NCBI GenBank assembly: GCA_013298815.1
Contig: JAAFJF010000020.1
Coordinates: 1 to 50,660 of the forward strand
Direction of reading: 5' to 3'
DNA from: Polaromonas sp.
GTDB lineage: Bacteria; Pseudomonadota; Gammaproteobacteria; Burkholderiales; Burkholderiaceae_C
Length of the DNA: 50,660 nucleotides
Shown here in pieces: positions 48,659-50,660 of this stretch (the stretch's first letter is position 1; every line of letters begins with the position of its first letter). The position numbers were made by a program, and so were the translations under genes. The notes under the pieces are model-generated. The model did not search any database. It was not told where the DNA came from and saw only the letters and a list, made by a program, of their open reading frames with translations.

Positions 48659-50660
48659 ATGTCCTCCCCCCTTTCGTCTCCAGCTGGTTCTGGTTTAAAT
48701 CTCGCGCAGCAAGAAGCGGTGAACTACATGCACGGGCCTTGCTTGGTGTTGGCGGGGGCGGGGTCGGGGAAGACGCGGGTAATCACGCACAAGATTGGGC
48801 GGCTGATTCAGAGCGGGGTGGCGGGGAAGAACATTGCGGCGATCACGTTTACCAACAAAGCGGCGGCAGAAATGCGCGAACGGGCGCGGCAGTTGATTGG
48901 TAAGGCGGCTAAGGATGTGATGATTTGCACTTTCCATGCGCTAGGGGTGCGCATGCTGCGGCAGGACGGTGCTGCGTTGGGCTTGAAGCCGCAGTTTTCG
49001 ATTTTGGATACGGATGACATCACCAGCATTTTGAAAGATGCGGGTGGCAGCGTCGATGTGGCGACGGCGCGGTCATGGCAGTGGGTGATCAGCAGCTGGA
49101 AAAGCGCGGGGCTGAACGCTGAAATGGCGTTGCTGCAAGCCAAAGACGACAACGAACGCATCATCGCCAAAGTGATGGCGAGTTATGAAGAGCGGTTGAG
49201 CGCATTTCAGGCGGTAGATTTTGACGATTTGATTGGTTTGCCGCTCAAGCTGCTACAAAATCATGAGCAAGTTAGGCAGAAATGGCAGGCACAGATGGGG
49301 CATGTGCTAGTGGACGAATACCAAGACACGAATGCGACGCAATACGAGGTGCTGAAGTATTTGGTCGGTGACAAAGCACGCTTTACCGCTGTGGGTGACG
49401 ATGACCAATCGATATACGGCTGGCGTGGCGCGACTTTGGACAATTTGCGCAAACTGCCGGTGGATTTTCCGAATCTCAAAGTCATCACGCTGGAACAAAA
49501 CTACAGATCCACCAGTGCCATTTTGCGTGCTGCTAACAATGTGATTGGGCCGAATCCAAAGCTTTTCCCGAAAAACCTGTGGAGCGATTTGGGTGAAGGC
49601 GAACCCGTGCGCGTGGTGGATGCGGATACCGAGGAACATGAAGCAGAGCGTGCCGTAGCGCGGATTCAATCGCTACGCTCGGGCATGGAAGTTGTGGCAA
49701 CAAGTACCGCTGGTGCATCGCCGCAAACACAGTACAAAGAGCTGAAAGACTTTGCGATTTTGTACAGAGCCAATCACCAGGCCAAAACTTTTGAAAAGGC
49801 GCTGCGCAAGGCGAATATACCCTACAAAGTCTCAGGCGGACAAAGCTTTTTCGACCGTGCGGAAATCAAAGACCTGTGCGCTTGGTTTCGACTGTGGGTG
49901 AACAACGACGATGATCCGGCCTTTATGCGCGCCATCACCACGCCCAAGCGCGGTATTGGCCACCAAACGCTGCAGCAGCTGGGCAGCTTTGCCAGCAGCT
50001 ACAAAGTCAGCCTGTTTGAAGGGCTGTTTTTGTCTTCGCTCAACGCCGTTGTCAGCACCCGTGTTGTGGGTAGCTTGCACGAATTTGGTCGTTATATCAA
50101 CGACTTGGAATACCGTGCCAGCCAGACAACGGGCGTGGAAGATTGTGCTCAATTCTTAAAAGATTGGTTGATTGAGATCGGCTACGAAAAGCATTTGTAC
50201 GACGGTGAAGACTCAGAAACACTGGCCGCTGCACGATGGACCAATGTGCTGGATTTTTGCGACTGGATGAGCAAACGCTGCGGTGGTGAGATAGACGATA
50301 CGGCAGGTGCGAGCCTTGAGAGCGAGAAGAAAAGCCTGCTAGAAGTGGCGCAGACCATCGCTTTGCTATCGACCATCAGCGAGCGCGAGAAAGACCAAAA
50401 CGTCGTGACTCTATCCACCCTGCACGCGGCCAAAGGGCTGGAGTGGCCGCACGTGATGCTGGTGGGCGTGACCGAGGGTATGCTGCCGTTCAAGCTGGAA
50501 GACAAAAAAAAGGGCGAAACATCGGCGGGAAGTCTGGGTGGTTCATCCAGAGAACATGAATCCGCCAACGACGATATCGCCACCCGCCTGCAGGAAGAGC
50601 GCCGCCTGATGTACGTGGGCATCACCCGCGCCCAGCGCAGCTTGGCGGTGAGCTGGACCA
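48659..50660 (+). CDS. rep: UvrD/Rep superfamily I DNA helicase, N-terminal part
   Basis: The frame is open to the end of the window (about 667 residues seen), so the gene is cut. Motifs in order: Q motif LNLAQQEAVNY; Walker A LVLAGAGSGKTRVITHKI; motif Ia AITFTNKAAAEMRERA; motif II LVDEYQDTNATQYEVLK; motif III AVGDDDQSIYGWRGA; motif IV EQNYRSTSAIL; motif V LSTLHAAKGLEWPHV; and motif VI RRLMYVGITRAQRSL. This is a 3'-5' helicase of replication restart or repair. Rep is favoured over UvrD by overall pattern but is not certain. No clear Shine-Dalgarno precedes the ATG. Confidence 0.9.
   Translation, partial: MSSPLSSPAGSGLNLAQQEAVNYMHGPCLVLAGAGSGKTRVITHKIGRLIQSGVAGKNIAAITFTNKAAAEMRERARQLIGKAAKDVMICTFHALGVRMLRQDGAALGLKPQFSILDTDDITSILKDAGGSVDVATARSWQWVISSWKSAGLNAEMALLQAKDDNERIIAKVMASYEERLSAFQAVDFDDLIGLPLKLLQNHEQVRQKWQAQMGHVLVDEYQDTNATQYEVLKYLVGDKARFTAVGDDDQSIYGWRGATLDNLRKLPVDFPNLKVITLEQNYRSTSAILRAANNVIGPNPKLFPKNLWSDLGEGEPVRVVDADTEEHEAERAVARIQSLRSGMEVVATSTAGASPQTQYKELKDFAILYRANHQAKTFEKALRKANIPYKVSGGQSFFDRAEIKDLCAWFRLWVNNDDDPAFMRAITTPKRGIGHQTLQQLGSFASSYKVSLFEGLFLSSLNAVVSTRVVGSLHEFGRYINDLEYRASQTTGVEDCAQFLKDWLIEIGYEKHLYDGEDSETLAAARWTNVLDFCDWMSKRCGGEIDDTAGASLESEKKSLLEVAQTIALLSTISEREKDQNVVTLSTLHAAKGLEWPHVMLVGVTEGMLPFKLEDKKKGETSAGSLGGSSREHESANDDIATRLQEERRLMYVGITRAQRSLAVSWT

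Overview
The window looks like chromosome of a betaproteobacterium of the order Burkholderiales, most likely family Comamonadaceae. The evidence is a tripartite-tricarboxylate (Bug) receptor beside a class III CoA-transferase, a type 2 ArgC, a recA-recX pair, a TfpX/TfpZ pilin accessory protein, many LysE/EamA exporters, and dispersed palindromic repeats of the kind common in that family. Genus is not resolved. I see no phage, IS, plasmid, rRNA or CRISPR. Nearly all genes look intact; those at the two ends are cut by the window.

Layout. 1-2771: end of phnD, then phnC and two phnE permeases (phosphonate/phosphite-type ABC importer). 2887-4023: iron-dependent alcohol dehydrogenase. 4010-8972 (minus): Xaa-Pro aminopeptidase, Bug receptor, CoA-transferase and an LRR-kinase. 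9062-16570 (minus): SPFH/SHOCT protein, zinc-ribbon DUF4178 membrane protein, DUF350 protein, membrane-anchored spermidine-synthase-like protein, exported FAD amine oxidase, SpeD and MurU. I infer that this is a membrane-centred polyamine system; it is the best candidate in the window for an under-described pathway. 17015-21923 (minus): hemE, a CoA-binding protein, a DsbD-like reductase and a Lcl/DUF1566 protein. 22171-25012 (plus): B12-binding radical SAM protein, SbtA-like transporter and PII-like SbtB partner, all with overlapping ends. 25029-33214 (minus): two runs of small metabolic, cupin and export genes, with a divergent MocR regulator at 33367-34896. 35009-35085: tRNA-Arg(ACG). 35117-41993 (minus): FHA protein, CHASE2 adenylate cyclase, GAF-PilB ATPase, type IV pilin and TfpZ. 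42061-50660: TerC, sucCD, argC, recX, recA, a MarR regulator and the start of a Rep/UvrD helicase.

The most striking structural signal is a roughly 59-bp dispersed element with 11 copies here. Nine copies lie inside seven unrelated protein genes without breaking the frame. They encode extra peptides of about 20 residues, and in one case the hydrophobic core and cleavage site of the DsbD signal peptide. The other two copies form hairpins in the phnD-phnC and recA-recX spacers. A second repeat of exactly 60 bp has four copies; one supplies the N-terminus of a PhzF protein. A third, GC-rich hairpin repeat occurs twice.
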